Below, piece after piece: positions 1 to 8,950 of a DNA stretch of 64,000 nucleotides. The notes under the pieces are model-generated. The model ran no database searches and had not been told where the DNA came from. It was given only the letters and a program-made list of their open reading frames with translations. Origin of the DNA: Pedobacter sp. MR2016-24 (GTDB taxonomy: Bacteria > Bacteroidota > Bacteroidia > Sphingobacteriales > Sphingobacteriaceae); NCBI RefSeq assembly GCF_026239655.1, contig NZ_JAPIVO010000004.1, forward strand, positions 620,001 through 684,000, written 5' to 3'. Each line of letters begins with the position of its first letter. Position 1 is the stretch's first letter. Made by a program: the position numbers and the translations under genes.

Positions 1-2
1 CT

Positions 3-812
3 TTACTATTGGCTGTAGAGCCTTATGGGAAAAAGCGATCGCTTGAGCATATGGTTTTGATCATTTTTGCGTTGGCGACTGGTATGACTTTCGGACCGAG
101 CTTAGGGGGCTGGTTAAATGGTGTAATTGGCTGGCGATGCCTTTATCAGTGTATCACGATACTAGTGGCATTACTTTTTCTACTTTATTTTCTGAGGGAG
201 AGAAAACAGGATAATGGAATAACTCCTTTCGTGAGGAAAGTGGCAGGAAGGATAGGATCTGACTGGAAAAGCAGATATATCTACGGCTTTGTATATTTAA
301 CAGGTGTGTTTCATTCAGGTGTATTTGTCTGGATCAGTTACTATTTTACGACACAATACGGCCTGGATGAATTTCATATTGCTACTGATTTATTCATTTT
401 CGGCCTGCCTGGTTTTGTTGTTACCATTTTGATGTACCGTTATCAACTTGATAAAAAAGTCATTACCATACTTTACTTTGCACTTGGACTCACCATTGCC
501 GGTCTGGCGGTATTGATGGGGAATTTGCCATTATGGCTGGCGGAATGCTTGTTGAGCATTATATCCGTAGGATTTGGGTGTAGTCAGCCACTTTTTATAG
601 GAATACTTAAACTGCCAGCCCGGGGTGTGTCAGCTTTAAGGCTTGTCGCTAAAGGTTCTGGGATTCTATTTGCAGGCTATGGCACAGGGCCTTTAATAAT
701 GAGCGCTTTACTTAACGTTAATTTGGGGGGCGCTATGGTTTTATTGATATTATTAGTGTTAGCACTGGCTTACATTTCCCCACGCGTGTGGGTTGCTTCC
801 CGGCTGCTATAG
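3..812 (+). CDS. MFS transporter, 3' part only
   Basis: Inner-membrane exporter of the major facilitator superfamily, truncated by the window edge: the frame is open back to base 3 and the first TTG at 9 is not a credible start. The visible part begins in transmembrane helix 5 with the antiporter motif C (GMTFGPSLGGW), which marks drug/proton antiporters of the DHA families. About eight further hydrophobic helices follow, with a charged cytoplasmic loop (RERKQDN to DWKSR) between helices 6 and 7. The end at CTATAG matches the loss of hydrophobicity after the last helix. The substrate cannot be told from the sequence. No partner gene is visible downstream; the next 250 bases hold no convincing gene on this strand. 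Confidence 0.85.
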   Translation, partial: LLLAVEPYGKKRSLEHMVLIIFALATGMTFGPSLGGWLNGVIGWRCLYQCITILVALLFLLYFLRERKQDNGITPFVRKVAGRIGSDWKSRYIYGFVYLTGVFHSGVFVWISYYFTTQYGLDEFHIATDLFIFGLPGFVVTILMYRYQLDKKVITILYFALGLTIAGLAVLMGNLPLWLAECLLSIISVGFGCSQPLFIGILKLPARGVSALRLVAKGSGILFAGYGTGPLIMSALLNVNLGGAMVLLILLVLALAYISPRVWVASRLL

Positions 813-875
813 TCTGTTACTTAATACCAGAGCACTTAAGCGTAAATACCTGAGCCGGTAAATTTTATTCTGGCG

Positions 876-1001
876 CTACTGTGAAGCAATTATCATTTTA
901 ATTATAAAGCTTATGAATTTTCTAATCGCAGAAGTCTGATTATTTAATAATTCTCTGACTAAATTGCCTGCAAATAAAGGGTTGTTAATGCGGCTGTTCA
1001 T
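876..1001 (-). other. possible short ORF or gene remnant
   Basis: A 41-codon frame on the minus strand starts at ATG (1001) and its composition looks coding (MNSRINNPLFAGN near the start, then a hydrophobic lysine-containing tail ending IIASQ). The frame is open somewhat further upstream to a stop near 1036. No family is recognised. It lies between a truncated transporter and a nonsense-broken gene, so it may be debris of an older gene. Chance is also a fair explanation. Confidence 0.15.
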
Positions 1002-1060
1002 CACATCAATGGTATCAGCCCGTAAAAAGACAAGTTATTGCTAATAAAATGATTAATACT

Positions 1061-1471
1061 ATGGAACAAAGAGTACCACTACCGCCATTTACGCTGGAAA
1101 CGGCAATGGAAAAGGTTTAATTAGCAGAAGATGCCTGGAACAGCTGCGACCCTGAGCGGGTTTGCCTTGCTTATACGATCGATACAGAATGGCGTAACCG
1201 GTCAGAATTCATTAATGGTAGAGAGGAAGTAAAAGCCTTTTTAAACAACAAATGGCAAAAAGAGCTTAAATATAAGCTGAAAAAAGAACTATGGAGTTTC
1301 CTGGATAACAGGATAGCGGTAAGTTTTAAATATGAATGGCAAGATGTAGCCGGACAATGGTACAGAAGCTATGGTAATGAATTGTGGGAATTTGATGAAA
1401 ATGGTCTGATGCGAAAACGTTATGCCAGTATCAATGATCTCGCCATCCGAGAAAGTGACAAAGCATTATGA
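1061..1471 (+). pseudogene. DUF1348 / NTF2-like gene broken by one in-frame stop
   Basis: Read through, the frame encodes a clear DUF1348 (nuclear transport factor 2-like, SnoaL fold) protein: PLPPFTLETAMEKV, then [59 protein letters not shown] and [10 protein letters not shown]. Codon 20 is TAA (1118 to 1120), where the family has a polar or basic residue; a single C-to-T change from CAA would explain it. There is no ATG in frame just after the stop, so reinitiation is unlikely. The product also ends at IRESDKAL, about 20 residues short of the usual tail (WP-GRRP-DHP). The gene otherwise shows no decay, so inactivation looks recent. Its end is 21 bases before the split-barrel gene, consistent with a shared transcript. 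Confidence 0.8.
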
Positions 1472-1492
1472 TCTGATGAGGAGACGAGGATT

Positions 1493-2104
1493 ATGAACTA
1501 CGAGCAGATAGCATTTACGGAAGCGGTGAAGAAATTACAAGAGTTATATGGGAGCCGTATGGCTTACGAGAGGATGGAAAAAGGTTACGGTGAAGAAGGC
1601 TTTACTGCAGCCGAAGTGGATTTCATTAACAATAGGGATAGCTTCTATATGGCCAGTATCAGTCAATCGGGTTATCCTTATATACAGCATCGCGGAGGGC
1701 CAAAAGGTTTTGTTAAAGTGCTGGATGACTGCACAATCGGGCTGGTCGATTTCAGTGGTAATAAACAGTATATCTCTGCAGGCAATGCGGCCGACAATTC
1801 TAAAGTGTCGTTGATCATGATGGACTATCCGCAAAGAGCCCGGCTGAAGTTGTTCGCAGATATAAAAATCGTCGGAATCTCGGAAAATCCTGATCTTTTT
1901 CAACTGATGGACCCTGAGGAGTACCAACACAAGGCGGAAAGAATGTTAATTTTTTCGGTAAAAGGTTACAGTTGGAATTGCCCGCAACATATCACCCCGA
2001 GATATACCGTAGAAGAAATAGAGTCAGCATTCGCGGAGCGGAATGGATATGTACAATCTCTTGAGGAAGAGCTGAGGCGTTTGCGGATGTTGGGTGGCAA
2101 ATAA
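1493..2104 (+). CDS. pyridoxamine 5'-phosphate oxidase family protein (FMN split barrel)
   Basis: A 203-residue cytosolic protein with the FMN-binding split-barrel fold typical of PNPOx-like proteins. Evidence is the core strand pattern FYMASISQSGYPYIQHRGG (about residues 51 to 69), followed by LVDFSGNKQYISAGN and SLIMMDYPQRARLKLFADIKIV, as in the PNPOx-like oxidoreductases that are not vitamin B6 enzymes. The C-terminal part (PQHITPRYT and a charged helix ending RRLRMLGGK) is also usual for this subgroup. The start ATG is preceded by GAGGAGACGAGG, a good Shine-Dalgarno sequence by the standards of this genome. It follows the broken DUF1348 gene by 21 bases. The substrate is unknown; flavin-dependent reduction or detoxification is an inference. 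Confidence 0.85.
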   Translation: MNYEQIAFTEAVKKLQELYGSRMAYERMEKGYGEEGFTAAEVDFINNRDSFYMASISQSGYPYIQHRGGPKGFVKVLDDCTIGLVDFSGNKQYISAGNAADNSKVSLIMMDYPQRARLKLFADIKIVGISENPDLFQLMDPEEYQHKAERMLIFSVKGYSWNCPQHITPRYTVEEIESAFAERNGYVQSLEEELRRLRMLGGK

Positions 2105-2297
2105 ATTTCATTTGTGCCGGAGCCCACCAAGCCAGCTGATCAGCAGTAATAGTGCTCAATAATTCAAAATTATCAACGGACTATCAGGTTTGCTTGCCGC
2201 TAAGTGGCAGGTCAACCTAATAGTCAGTCATATGAATTTCCAATAGTTTTTTCGTGACAGGCCGCAGTATGAGCCGAGGGAATGAAAAGAGCAGATC

Positions 2298-3224
2298 TCA
2301 ATTTACCGGTGACAACAGCTCCGCACACACCGGCCAGTTCCTGGCTACAATCTCTTCCAGGTATTTGATCTCTTCCGGATAGGCAGTAGTTCTACGTTTC
2401 CCAAAATAAAGGGTGTTTTCAACCGGCGGACTGCCTTCCCAGGCCAGCCTTACTGCATTGGCTGCAATCCCGCTACCGCAAAGGAAATCAGGCACTACTG
2501 CAAAACCTTTACCATTGGAGAGGCAGCGCAGGATTGAACCAAGAGAGGGTAAAACATATTTAGGCCTGAAGCTCGGTAAAGTATCAAAGCTGGCAAACCA
2601 GAAACGTTTAAGGTGTTCCATCTCAGCCGCTGTGGTATACCAAATCTGACCGGAAAGCCACTCCTTTAGTTCCGTACGTTCGTCTTTCAGTACAAGTTCA
2701 TCGAGTTCAGTGGTGTCCGTCTGGTTGCCACAAATCAACACGATCCGCTCTTTAGTGAACGGCTTATATTCAAGATTATACTGCGTGCCTTTCTGGGGAG
2801 TCAGGATGAAGTCCAGGGTACCGCTGTTCAGCTCCTGGAGCATTTGAGGGTAATCAGCGAACCTGGTAATCAGGTTAAAGGGTAATTCGGAAATATGTGC
2901 TTCGAGTATATGCTGGAAGATTTCTATTGACATCCCTATACTAACTGTCGGCTTTTCTACCTTAGATTTACGGTGAAGATTATGCTCTGCCTCTTCGAGC
3001 TTGTTGATATGGTCTATAATAAAGTTATAGAGCATAGTCCCACGCTCTGTCGCTATCATTTTCCGGGTATCCCTGTCGAAAAGACGGTGACCCGCATACG
3101 ATTCCAGCGAACTTAAATGAAGACTGACCCCTGGTTGGGAAATAAATAAGGCCTGTGCTGCTGCAGACAATGTTCCTGCTTCATAAATGACTTTAAAGGT
3201 TCTGAACCATTCTAAATTGATCAT
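2298..3224 (-). CDS. LysR family transcriptional regulator
   Basis: A 308-residue LysR-type regulator. Residues 1 to 60 form the winged helix-turn-helix (LEWFRTFKVIYEAGTLSAAA, then ALFISQPGVSLHLSSLE), followed by the linker helix and a substrate-binding domain from about residue 90 (PTVSIGMSIEIFQ) to the end. It is convergent with the split-barrel gene and is transcribed in the same direction as the hydrolase upstream, 77 bases away. The usual divergent LysR target is therefore absent. The upstream gap contains a short dyad (GTAG/CTAC near 3265 to 3275) that could be its own site, but this is weak. The regulated genes and the inducer are unknown. Confidence 0.92.
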   Translation of the reverse strand: MINLEWFRTFKVIYEAGTLSAAAQALFISQPGVSLHLSSLESYAGHRLFDRDTRKMIATERGTMLYNFIIDHINKLEEAEHNLHRKSKVEKPTVSIGMSIEIFQHILEAHISELPFNLITRFADYPQMLQELNSGTLDFILTPQKGTQYNLEYKPFTKERIVLICGNQTDTTELDELVLKDERTELKEWLSGQIWYTTAAEMEHLKRFWFASFDTLPSFRPKYVLPSLGSILRCLSNGKGFAVVPDFLCGSGIAANAVRLAWEGSPPVENTLYFGKRRTTAYPEEIKYLEEIVARNWPVCAELLSPVN

Positions 3225-3301
3225 TGCTTGTATGATTTAAGGTGTTTAATTTTATTTTAGAGGTAGTAGCCCTACTTATATTTAATTGCTGCCCAGATCA
3301 T

Positions 3302-4141
3302 TTAGACGCGTTCATTCAGCCAAATTAGGATATCCCGGAAGACGATTCCTTTATACTTGTCATTTAGCAGGTCATGATAATGGCCTTCATATAATTTAAG
3401 CTGTTTGTCAGCCGAAGATACATGTTCCATGAAATACTCGCTCCCTGCGGGCCTAGTGGCTTTATCTGCCGTGCCATGCAGTATAAGGATGGAAAGTTCA
3501 AGTGAGTTCATTTCTTCTTTCAAATATTCAGCTGCAAGTAAAAGTTGCTGCATGGTTTTGGCGGGCTGCTTCTCTTTTTCCAGCAGGGGGTCTTTGTGCA
3601 TTTTAAGCACGAGTGATGGATCACGTGAAAAATCCTGATTATTTAGTTTGATCAGCCGTGTATGCGGTATGATGCGTGCCAGAAACTTAATTGTCGCAAG
3701 GATGAAAGCAGGTGCAGGAATCTGAAATGCAAAACTTTCTGAAATAAGACCCCGCAATTTAGGCTGGTTCCGAACAGCATAAGAAGACGCAAAAACGCCA
3801 CCTGCGCTATGACCAAACAGAAATAGAGGCGCCGATGGACATGCGGAACTGGCAATCTCTATTATCCGATCAATGTCTGCAAACACGTCGTGATAATCCC
3901 CGATATAGTATCGCTCGCCCTCAGAACGTCCACGACCTGCAAGATCCATCGCGTACACTTCAAATCCATTTTCTACAAGGCTGGCAGCAAATTCAAGATA
4001 ATATCCACTGTGAGAATTTAAGCCGTGAATGATAAGGACAATACCCTTCGGCTTAAATTCAGGTATCCAGTTTCGATAAAAAATATGCAGACCTTTCTGA
4101 TTAATGAATGTTGCTGTTTGTGGTTGATTTTTCGATTCCAT
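3302..4141 (-). CDS. alpha/beta hydrolase, monoacylglycerol lipase-like
   Basis: A 279-residue cytosolic serine hydrolase of the Hydrolase_4 (monoglyceride lipase) type. The oxyanion region IIHGLNSHSGYY lies at residues 37 to 48, the nucleophile elbow GHSAGG puts Ser at 112, the acid is Asp 226 in LHGTADKATRP and the histidine is His 256 in YEGHYHDLLND. The spacing of these residues and the absence of a signal peptide agree with the family. It could act on monoacylglycerols, lysophospholipids or other small esters; the sequence does not distinguish these. It lies 77 bases upstream of the LysR gene in the same direction and may be cotranscribed with it. Confidence 0.9.
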   Translation of the reverse strand: MESKNQPQTATFINQKGLHIFYRNWIPEFKPKGIVLIIHGLNSHSGYYLEFAASLVENGFEVYAMDLAGRGRSEGERYYIGDYHDVFADIDRIIEIASSACPSAPLFLFGHSAGGVFASSYAVRNQPKLRGLISESFAFQIPAPAFILATIKFLARIIPHTRLIKLNNQDFSRDPSLVLKMHKDPLLEKEKQPAKTMQQLLLAAEYLKEEMNSLELSILILHGTADKATRPAGSEYFMEHVSSADKQLKLYEGHYHDLLNDKYKGIVFRDILIWLNERV

Positions 4142-4264
4142 AATTACAGCATAGTCAAATACATGCCGTAAATATTAAAATGCATAGTTTCACTATTTTT
4201 TTTAATTAATTTACTGATAATCAATTATTTGAATGATGTTGTAAAACAGAGTAAAAAGAAGATA

Positions 4265-4322
4265 CCTGATCAGCTCCGATATTTTCGGAGATGATCAGGA
4301 TGGAACTCCGAAAATATCGGAG
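4265..4322 (-). terminator. paired hairpins with alternative folding, probable terminator
   Basis: Two near-palindromic 17-mers, CTCCGATATTTTCGGAG (4274 to 4290) and its exact reverse complement (4306 to 4322), follow the stop of the sigma-54 activator. Each can fold alone (6-bp stem, 5-base loop). The first is extended by CCTGATCA (4265 to 4272) pairing with TGATCAGG (4292 to 4299). The two 17-mers can instead pair with each other. On the minus strand a T-rich stretch (TATCTTCTTTTTACTC) follows, so Rho-independent termination is plausible. Confidence 0.65.
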
Positions 4323-4330
4323 TCATGAAA

Positions 4331-6304
4331 TTAGTTCGCTGCCGGGCCTGGAAAGTCTTCTTTTTTAATACCTAATTTGGCCATTCTGGATTCAAGTGTC
4401 GTAGGCTTAAGATTTAGTAATTCTGCTGCGCCGTCGCGTCCGCGAATCCGCCCTTCTGTTTTTTTGAGAATAGATACAAGATAAGCTTTTTCTGTTTCCC
4501 GCAGATTTTGCTTCACTTCTTCAAGTGTTTGCGTATCGCTCTTGCGGGACTGCTCCGCTGTAGAACCGGGAAGGTGCTGAATTAATTGCAATTCGGAATT
4601 TCCTGCGTTGAGAATGACAGAACGCTCTATTACGTTCTCCAGCTCGCGAATATTGCCCGGCCAGTGATAAGCGAGCATTGCGTTGGTCATCGAAGCCGAG
4701 ATACCTTTGAACGCTATCTGGAACTCAGCGCAAAACTTACGGGCAAAGAAGTCGATTAAAGCCACGATATCGCTTTTTCTATCTCGTAATGGCGGTAAAG
4801 TTATGGGAAATACATTCAGACGATAATACAGATCAAGCCTGAAATTGCCTTCAGCCACTTCTTTTTCGAGATTGCGGTTAGTAGCGGCCACAATACGGAC
4901 ATCTACTTTTTTAGGCATATTGCTGCCTATATAATTGATTTCCTTTTCCTGTAAAACACGTAATAATTTAACCTGCATTTCTGAAGGTAACTCTCCGATC
5001 TCATCCAAAAAAACAGTGCCTCCTTCCGCTTGTTCGAACCTGCCTTTTCTTTTTTCAGTAGCCCCTGTAAAAGCTCCTTTTTCATAGCCGAATAACTCTG
5101 ATTCTATGAGCGTGGATGGTATAGCACTGCAATTGACTGCGATAAAAGGCTTATTTTTCCTGGATGATAGTGCATGAATTGCATGTGCTACTTTTTCTTT
5201 TCCAGTCCCGCTTTCACCAAGGAGCAAAACGGAGGTATTGTAAGGTGCTACCTGGGTGGCAAAATCTAATGCGGCCAGTAATAGCGGATGCTTTCCAATA
5301 ATTCCTCCGAATTCCTGGCGACTCTGCATTTTGTCATCATCACTACCGGTCGTCATGGGTTTTATGGCAGGCGATACCCTAACCGCCAGCAGCATTTTGC
5401 CAGTAACCTCCTCCAAAGATTTCTTAAACAGTTTTAATATCGCTAAATGTTTTTGCGTATATACACCGCGCTCCCGACTACAAAAGCAATAATTTACGGT
5501 TGACCCCTGGCTGGTCACGACAGAGAAAATAAGAGAAGAGTTCATCTTAAAACTGTTATGCCATAATTTCTGCAAAGGGGTAAAAAGTGTTTTTGCGTCT
5601 GTTATTCCTTCATAACCAGGGCTATCAGTTGAAAAGTGACTGTTTTTGATGATCCCGGAAAGACTGCTGCTACTCAAACCTGCAACGGTCATTAATTCAC
5701 CTTCACCAATATACTGATATTCATCAAACCCAATACGTAAATATCCGGAATCCGGAAATTGACCGGCTTCTACCGGGCTTCTACCTGAAATAATAAGATC
5801 AAACGGTATAAACACCCTTATCGCCTGCGCAACTTTTAAAAGTTTATGTCTGGCATCTGAAGTTTCATTACTAATGTCATTTAAGTGTTTTCGCAAGAGC
5901 GCCTCCTGCTGTATTCTTGAATCTAATGCGTTCCTTTGCCGGTAAGAGGCAATATCAAGCGTAACAAGCAAATCCTTTTCCCTAAATGGTTTAACCAGAA
6001 ACCCATAGGGATCAGTTGCCTTGGCTTCCTCCAGTACTTTCTGATTCGAATTTGCAGATAAATAAATAAAGGCAATATTATTTTCGTTTAGCTTCATGGC
6101 CAGGTCAATACCCGACCGGTTCCCGTCTAATTGAATATCCAGAAGTACGAAATCCGGTTTCTGATTTTGCAGATGCTGATCAGCCTCTTCCGCTGAAGAA
6201 GCGATGCCGGTAATTTCGTAGCCTGCTTGCAGCAAAGTTAAACGCAGGGCATTTGCTACAACAAATTCATCTTCAACGATCAATATTTTTTTATGTATAT
6301 CCAT
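4331..6304 (-). CDS. sigma-54-dependent response regulator with REC, GAF-like, AAA+ and Fis-type HTH domains
   Basis: A 657-residue bacterial enhancer-binding protein. The receiver domain (residues 1 to 125) has the acidic pair E11/D12, phosphoacceptor D56 (VLLDIQLDG) and the lysine in FLVKPF. A GAF-like region of about 200 residues follows. The AAA+ domain has Walker A GESGTGKE (363 to 370), the sigma-54 contact loop GAFTGA (410 to 415), Walker [11 protein letters not shown] and [15 protein letters not shown]. The C-terminal HTH ([22 protein letters not shown]) resembles those of FhlA/NorR-type activators. The kinase gene ends 12 bases upstream, so they form a two-component operon. The unusual extra GAF-like module may sense a second signal. 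Targets are unknown; the divergent hydrolase operon is one candidate. Confidence 0.93.
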   Translation of the reverse strand: MDIHKKILIVEDEFVVANALRLTLLQAGYEITGIASSAEEADQHLQNQKPDFVLLDIQLDGNRSGIDLAMKLNENNIAFIYLSANSNQKVLEEAKATDPYGFLVKPFREKDLLVTLDIASYRQRNALDSRIQQEALLRKHLNDISNETSDARHKLLKVAQAIRVFIPFDLIISGRSPVEAGQFPDSGYLRIGFDEYQYIGEGELMTVAGLSSSSLSGIIKNSHFSTDSPGYEGITDAKTLFTPLQKLWHNSFKMNSSLIFSVVTSQGSTVNYCFCSRERGVYTQKHLAILKLFKKSLEEVTGKMLLAVRVSPAIKPMTTGSDDDKMQSRQEFGGIIGKHPLLLAALDFATQVAPYNTSVLLLGESGTGKEKVAHAIHALSSRKNKPFIAVNCSAIPSTLIESELFGYEKGAFTGATEKRKGRFEQAEGGTVFLDEIGELPSEMQVKLLRVLQEKEINYIGSNMPKKVDVRIVAATNRNLEKEVAEGNFRLDLYYRLNVFPITLPPLRDRKSDIVALIDFFARKFCAEFQIAFKGISASMTNAMLAYHWPGNIRELENVIERSVILNAGNSELQLIQHLPGSTAEQSRKSDTQTLEEVKQNLRETEKAYLVSILKKTEGRIRGRDGAAELLNLKPTTLESRMAKLGIKKEDFPGPAAN

Positions 6305-6316
6305 TTATCCTAACTA

Positions 6317-7309
6317 TTAATGTTCACGACTGGTTATATTTACAATGGCGAACCGAACAGTGATGTGTACACCACTATCGTTTTCGATCTGGAAGTTCCC
6401 TTTTAATTGCTTAGATAATCCTTGAATCAGATCCAGACCCAGGGAATGAAGTGCTGTTATATCCAGACCCACCGGTAAACCAATCCCATTATCAGAAATC
6501 TTCAGCAACAAATGTTCCGGCCCATCGTGTCTCAGACTTATGCGCACGATCCCATGTTGTCTGTTAAAGAAAGCATACTTAATTGCATTGACGATACCCT
6601 CTGTAAGGATTAGCCCCAGGGGGAGAACCTGCGATATATCAAGCTCTGCCAGTTCTATCGACTGTTCAAAAACGATGAGGTTACTTGTATCGAAACTTCC
6701 ATGCAGGTATTGTACCAGATCCCTGATATATTCCGGCATGGAAATGGTGGTCGTAAGCTTGTCCTGGTAGAGTCTCTGGTGGATGATGGACATCGCCTGT
6801 ATACGTCGCAAGCTATCTTTAATTGCCTGTATGGCTGCACCGTCTTCCAAATAAACGGATTGGGAATATAGCAGGCTGGTGACCATCTGAAGGTTGTTTT
6901 TAACCCGGTGCTGCACTTCTTTAATTAACCATTCTTTTTCTTTCAACAGTCTTTCCTGATCACTACTCAGCCTCTCTATAAATTTGTTTTTCTGGTCAAG
7001 TTCCCGCTGCTGCGCCTGTAATGAACATTTATAACTTAACGTGTTTCGTGAAATTTTAAATAGAAGAAAGCCAATGATGAGCAAAAATGCGCCCCATGCA
7101 CGCATCATGTCTCTTTTTTTATTAGCGTTCCATACCATGATCTGCTCTAATTGTCCTTTAGTGATGTTAAGCCTATGTTGAGCAAAGATTGATGATCCGC
7201 TATTTTTAGGCTGTCCATGTGCTTCGGTCATACATACCAGCATAAAGAAGACGATTCGGAAAAGTGGCGCAATTTCTTTTTGAGTGATGCTATGAGACTT
7301 AATTTTCAT
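6317..7309 (-). CDS. HisKA_2 family sensor histidine kinase
   Basis: Kinase partner of the downstream activator, 330 residues from the chosen start. The frame is open to an ATG at 7432, but the ATG at 7309 begins a typical signal peptide (MKIKSHSITQKE, then IVFFMLVCMTEAHG), so it is preferred. A short exported segment is followed by one transmembrane helix (AWGAFLLIIGFLLF), a coiled coil (QAQQRELDQKNKFIERL) and the HisKA_2 phosphoacceptor box EVQHRVKNNLQ. The HATPase domain shows the N box (EGIVNAIKYAF) and G1 box (ISDNGIGLP). The extracytoplasmic sensor part is only about 40 residues, much shorter than in related TPR kinases such as the one at 12553, so the gene may be a cut-down relative that senses through its membrane segment or a partner. 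Confidence 0.9.
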   Translation of the reverse strand: MKIKSHSITQKEIAPLFRIVFFMLVCMTEAHGQPKNSGSSIFAQHRLNITKGQLEQIMVWNANKKRDMMRAWGAFLLIIGFLLFKISRNTLSYKCSLQAQQRELDQKNKFIERLSSDQERLLKEKEWLIKEVQHRVKNNLQMVTSLLYSQSVYLEDGAAIQAIKDSLRRIQAMSIIHQRLYQDKLTTTISMPEYIRDLVQYLHGSFDTSNLIVFEQSIELAELDISQVLPLGLILTEGIVNAIKYAFFNRQHGIVRISLRHDGPEHLLLKISDNGIGLPVGLDITALHSLGLDLIQGLSKQLKGNFQIENDSGVHITVRFAIVNITSREH

Positions 7310-7845
7310 AGCGGATTTCTGCAAATATCGCCAGCTGAGCCAGATTGTAATCTTAAGTAACGAATATACCGAATATTCGCTTATAAAAAACAGATGACGG
7401 TGAAGCATCTTACTTATTGCCGTAAAGCCCATCAGGTTCGGAAGTTAAATTTAACGGAATATACATAGGGTTGAAAAGAACAATCATTTGAAGCTATCCT
7501 GAAAATCAGGGCCATGGCAATATGTTTCAATAAATCACTATGTGCCATAGCATCGTGTATGCTTAGATCAAACCTAATAATCATAACATTTTCATAATCC
7601 ATAACTTTTATAAGTTGAATTATAACTGTTATCAGCATGATCATTCGACTATGGGTTAGGTTGGGTATCAACAAAAGGCAGCGCTTAACTTATCATAAAA
7701 TTGATACCACTTACTATATAAATGGTATTCCAATCTCTTGTGATCAACTTAATTTAGACCGGAAGCTTTACTATTCCTTAAATGACTCCTAGTTTAAATT
7801 TAGCCTGTTGATTACCGGAATTTTATTCATGAAAATAAAAAAAAT
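7310..7845. other. divergent intergenic region between kinase operon and hydrolase operon
   Basis: About 530 bases without a convincing gene. An 80-codon minus-strand frame (7432 to 7674) has poor codon pattern and no family resemblance, and overlaps the kinase upstream region. The region must hold the promoters of both operons. The only clear structure is an inverted repeat at 7704 to 7728 (listed separately). Confidence 0.6.
7704..7728. promoter_or_regulatory. operator-like inverted repeat
   Basis: ATACCACTTA (7704 to 7713) and TAAATGGTAT (7719 to 7728) are inverted copies with one mismatch, separated by CTATA. The repeat lies between the kinase/activator operon and the hydrolase genes, 118 bases before the first hydrolase start. 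It could be an activator or repressor site; no T run follows, so it is not a simple terminator. Confidence 0.35.
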
Positions 7846-8739
7846 ATGAAAATAGCTAGAAACAATGATGCATGTCGGGTTCGTTACAGGACTCAAGCGA
7901 TCGGCAGCCTGGATTTATTTTACCGGGAAGCGGGAGATCCTGGCAATCCTACAATCTTATTACTTCACGGGTTTCCGTCATCATCCCACATGTTCCGCAA
8001 CCTGATCGAACTGCTTTCCGATGAATATCATTTAATCGCGCCTGACTATCCCGGTTTTGGCTATAGCGATTGCCCTGACCCTTCGGCATTTGACTACTCC
8101 TTTGACTATCTCGCAGAGATTATGGAGCAGTTCATCGATGCTTTAAAGCTTCAGCATATGAGCTTTTATATGCAGGATTACGGAGGCCCGGTAGGTTTCA
8201 GGATCATAAAAAAAAGACCTGAACTGGTCAGAAATCTGATTATTCAAAATGCCAATATATTTTTAGAAGGCCTTGGGCCTGATGTGCTTAAGATTGGTAA
8301 GATGACAAATGCGCAGGATTTCGCAGGCCTTGATGCGGCAATTGAGTTTATGATGTCGCTGGAGGGCATAAAGTCACAATATGTTTCCGGCACCTTATAT
8401 ACAGAACGCATCAATCCTGATAGCTATCATATGGATCATTATTTTTTCGGGCAGCCAGGCAAAAAGGCCATTCAAAAGATTCTTTTCAACAACTATAGCA
8501 GCAATTTCCCCAGATATCCGGAATGGCAGGCATATCTCCGGGAACAACAGCCGCCTGTGCTGATCACTTGGGGGAAAAATGATACTATTTTTCCCGGTGA
8601 TGGTGCCTTGGCTTATCAGAAGGAGCTGCCAGATGCCGAAATCCATTTATTTGACGGAGGACATTTTTTATTAGAAGAATATGGAATTGAAGTAGCTCAA
8701 CTGATCCGCTCTTTTATGCAGAAGAATGCCGGCGAATAA
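7846..8739 (+). CDS. alpha/beta hydrolase, haloalkane dehalogenase/epoxide hydrolase-like
   Basis: A 297-residue hydrolase of the alpha/beta fold, without a signal peptide. The oxyanion motif is LLLHGFPSSSHMFR (residues 38 to 51). The nucleophile elbow is QDYGGPVG with Asp 111, not Ser, which is the pattern of haloalkane dehalogenases and epoxide hydrolases. The likely acid is in WGKNDTIFPG and the base is His 273 in DGGHFLLEE. Two Trp/Asn residues that hold halide in true dehalogenases are not evident, so the reaction is left open. A close paralogue follows 211 bases downstream. It is the first gene of a rightward run that continues with an isochorismatase-like and an amidohydrolase gene. 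Confidence 0.88.
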   Translation: MKIARNNDACRVRYRTQAIGSLDLFYREAGDPGNPTILLLHGFPSSSHMFRNLIELLSDEYHLIAPDYPGFGYSDCPDPSAFDYSFDYLAEIMEQFIDALKLQHMSFYMQDYGGPVGFRIIKKRPELVRNLIIQNANIFLEGLGPDVLKIGKMTNAQDFAGLDAAIEFMMSLEGIKSQYVSGTLYTERINPDSYHMDHYFFGQPGKKAIQKILFNNYSSNFPRYPEWQAYLREQQPPVLITWGKNDTIFPGDGALAYQKELPDAEIHLFDGGHFLLEEYGIEVAQLIRSFMQKNAGE

Positions 8740-8950
8740 GATAGATAGTTTTAAAGTTTATCCACTGAAGACTTGCTCTTGGACTTTGTTATACCGTGCT
8801 AATTATCTATGTATCAATTTAATAATAACATGTATAATTAGCGTGATATACAGAAACATTAGAGAGCATTTACATTTGAATACCACTAGTAATGACCAGT
8901 TATGGGGTGGAATTTATCCTTACATCTTAATCATTTAATCAATAAAAATC

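Noticed and set aside
7432..7674. An 80-codon minus-strand frame upstream of the kinase gene
   Set aside because: No recognised family, poor codon pattern, and it overlaps the kinase upstream region and probable promoter area; treated as noncoding.
7714..7845. Looked for a sigma-54 type -24/-12 promoter before the hydrolase operon
   Set aside because: No GG-N10-GC spacing with a fitting TTGC element was found in the stretch, so activation by the neighbouring sigma-54 regulator is not supported.
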